Positions 21,237-21,936 of a stretch of 21,936 nt of DNA are shown here, piece after piece (the stretch's first letter is position 1; every line of letters starts with the position of its first letter). This stretch comes from Clostridium sp. CAG:594. Its GTDB lineage: Bacteria; Bacillota_I; Bacilli_A; RF39; UBA660. Made by a program: the position numbers and the translations under genes. The notes beneath the pieces are model-generated. The model ran no database searches. It had not been told where the DNA came from and was given only the letters and a program-made list of their open reading frames with translations. The DNA is taken from NCBI GenBank assembly GCA_000434835.1, contig FR881489.1, positions 229 through 22,164 of the forward strand, given 5' to 3'.

Positions 21237-21936
21237 TTACACTAATTCATATTCTCTTTCATATATTTTTTTGTTAGTTACGTATTTAAATAAGTAACCA
21301 TTTTTCTTTTTACACACGATAATACCAATGGTAGGACTTTGATTAATTGTTCTTAAATTTTTATCAATAACGTTCATATATGTTTCTATTTGACCTATAT
21401 GTTCTTTTTTTATTTCGTTTATCTTAAGTTCTATTACTACATAACAATTATCGTAAATGTTATATAAAAGCATATCTATATAGTTATATCTGTCTCCTAT
21501 TTTTATTGGATACTCACTTTTTATAAAACTATATCCATCACCAAACTCACTTAAAAATTCTTCTAAATTATCCATAATAGTTTCTAAAAGCATCTTTTCT
21601 GATATCTTACTTGTATCAAACTTATTTCTTATAAGTATTGGGTCCTTTATTAAATCACCAGCATTAATCTCTTCTTTATTAATTAGTTTTTCTTTTGTTT
21701 TATCGTCTAATCTTTCGTATTCACTAGACTTTATACGCTCCCTTAACTTTCTTACTGATAGGTTTTGTTCTTCTGTTATTCTTATATAATAATTAATTTT
21801 ATTTATATCATCTATTTTTAAAAGTTCAACATAATGACTCCATGATAATAGTTGCGACACTGTCGCAAGTTTGTTTGATATGTTAAAAAATTGTTTCATC
21901 CTAGATAAAGCCGAAAACGTATATCCCTTACCTAAC
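21237..21936 (-). CDS. DUF1016/YhcG-family PD-(D/E)xK nuclease, 5' end outside the window
   Basis: A YhcG-type protein: an N-terminal DUF1016 helical domain and a C-terminal PD-(D/E)xK nuclease domain. Counting from the first in-window ATG (21897-21899), LLSWSHYVELL (17-27) is the hallmark of the N-domain. FLSEFGDGYSFI, YIDMLLYN (Asp142) and VVIELKI (Glu157, Lys159) followed by GQIETYMNVID give a complete nuclease site. The frame stays open upstream of that ATG to the edge, coding LGKGYTFSALSRM, which matches the usual family segment (FGkGFs..nL..MrqFy). The true start is therefore beyond 21936 and the ATG is internal. The family often accompanies restriction or other defence loci, but no partner is visible here. 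Confidence 0.9.
   Translation of the reverse strand, partial: LGKGYTFSALSRMKQFFNISNKLATVSQLLSWSHYVELLKIDDINKINYYIRITEEQNLSVRKLRERIKSSEYERLDDKTKEKLINKEEINAGDLIKDPILIRNKFDTSKISEKMLLETIMDNLEEFLSEFGDGYSFIKSEYPIKIGDRYNYIDMLLYNIYDNCYVVIELKINEIKKEHIGQIETYMNVIDKNLRTINQSPTIGIIVCKKKNGYLFKYVTNKKIYEREYELV

Noticed and set aside
1..21936. CRISPR array, riboswitch, T-box, insertion sequence or prophage
   Set aside because: No regularly spaced repeats, conserved riboswitch or T-box cores, transposase or phage genes were found on either strand.

Overview
The window looks like a core-chromosome stretch of a low-GC (roughly 30% or less by eye), AT-rich member of the Bacillota, or a related cell-walled Mollicutes-like lineage. 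Reasons: strong Bacillus-type Shine-Dalgarno sequences (AAGGAG, AGGTGAT), sigma-A promoters with extended -10 elements, scpA-scpB, yvcK, ftsK/spoIIIE, a Rel-type protein and murC, which implies a peptidoglycan wall. UGA is used as a stop (ends of the OGG and Rel-like genes) and all tryptophans I read are UGG, so the Mycoplasma code is unlikely. I cannot name the species; an RF39- or Erysipelotrichales-like gut lineage is a guess.

Layout. 1-4.2 kb: deoD (minus) diverges from a putative zinc metallopeptidase (plus), which converges on ftsK (minus). 4.2-7.2 kb: a minus cluster of a Rel-like ppGpp hydrolase with an apparently dead synthetase domain, a PAP2 phosphatase, an 8-oxoguanine glycosylase and a small unknown gene. 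7.2-9.2 kb: a minus operon of a catalytically degenerate DnaQ-fold protein, a metallo-beta-lactamase hydrolase and yvcK. 9.3-11.8 kb: a plus membrane protein converges on galE, an unknown gene and a DUF2238-like membrane gene. 11.8-13.5 kb: a GNAT acetyltransferase, tRNA-Met, a 460-base stretch rich in structure (tRNA-derived remnants, a candidate small RNA, a frameshifted small membrane ORF) and a DUF4186 gene. 13.5-16.6 kb: two unknown genes, an SDR oxidoreductase, murC and tRNA-Leu(CAA). 16.7-21.9 kb: a degenerate Nudix-like gene, then slipin/SPFH, scpB, scpA, an RNHCP zinc protein, rmuC and a DUF1016 nuclease that runs off the right edge.

Working together: scpAB, ftsK and murC cover chromosome segregation and envelope synthesis. 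The OGG enzyme and possibly rmuC serve genome maintenance. yvcK, galE and the PAP2 gene fit envelope carbon or lipid metabolism.

The genome is very compact. All five convergent gene pairs share a hairpin terminator built into or directly at their coding ends, and two promoters lie inside the preceding gene's terminator. No mobile element, CRISPR array or complete defence system is visible. The most interesting parts are the 12.7-13.1 kb intergenic region and the Rel-like protein.
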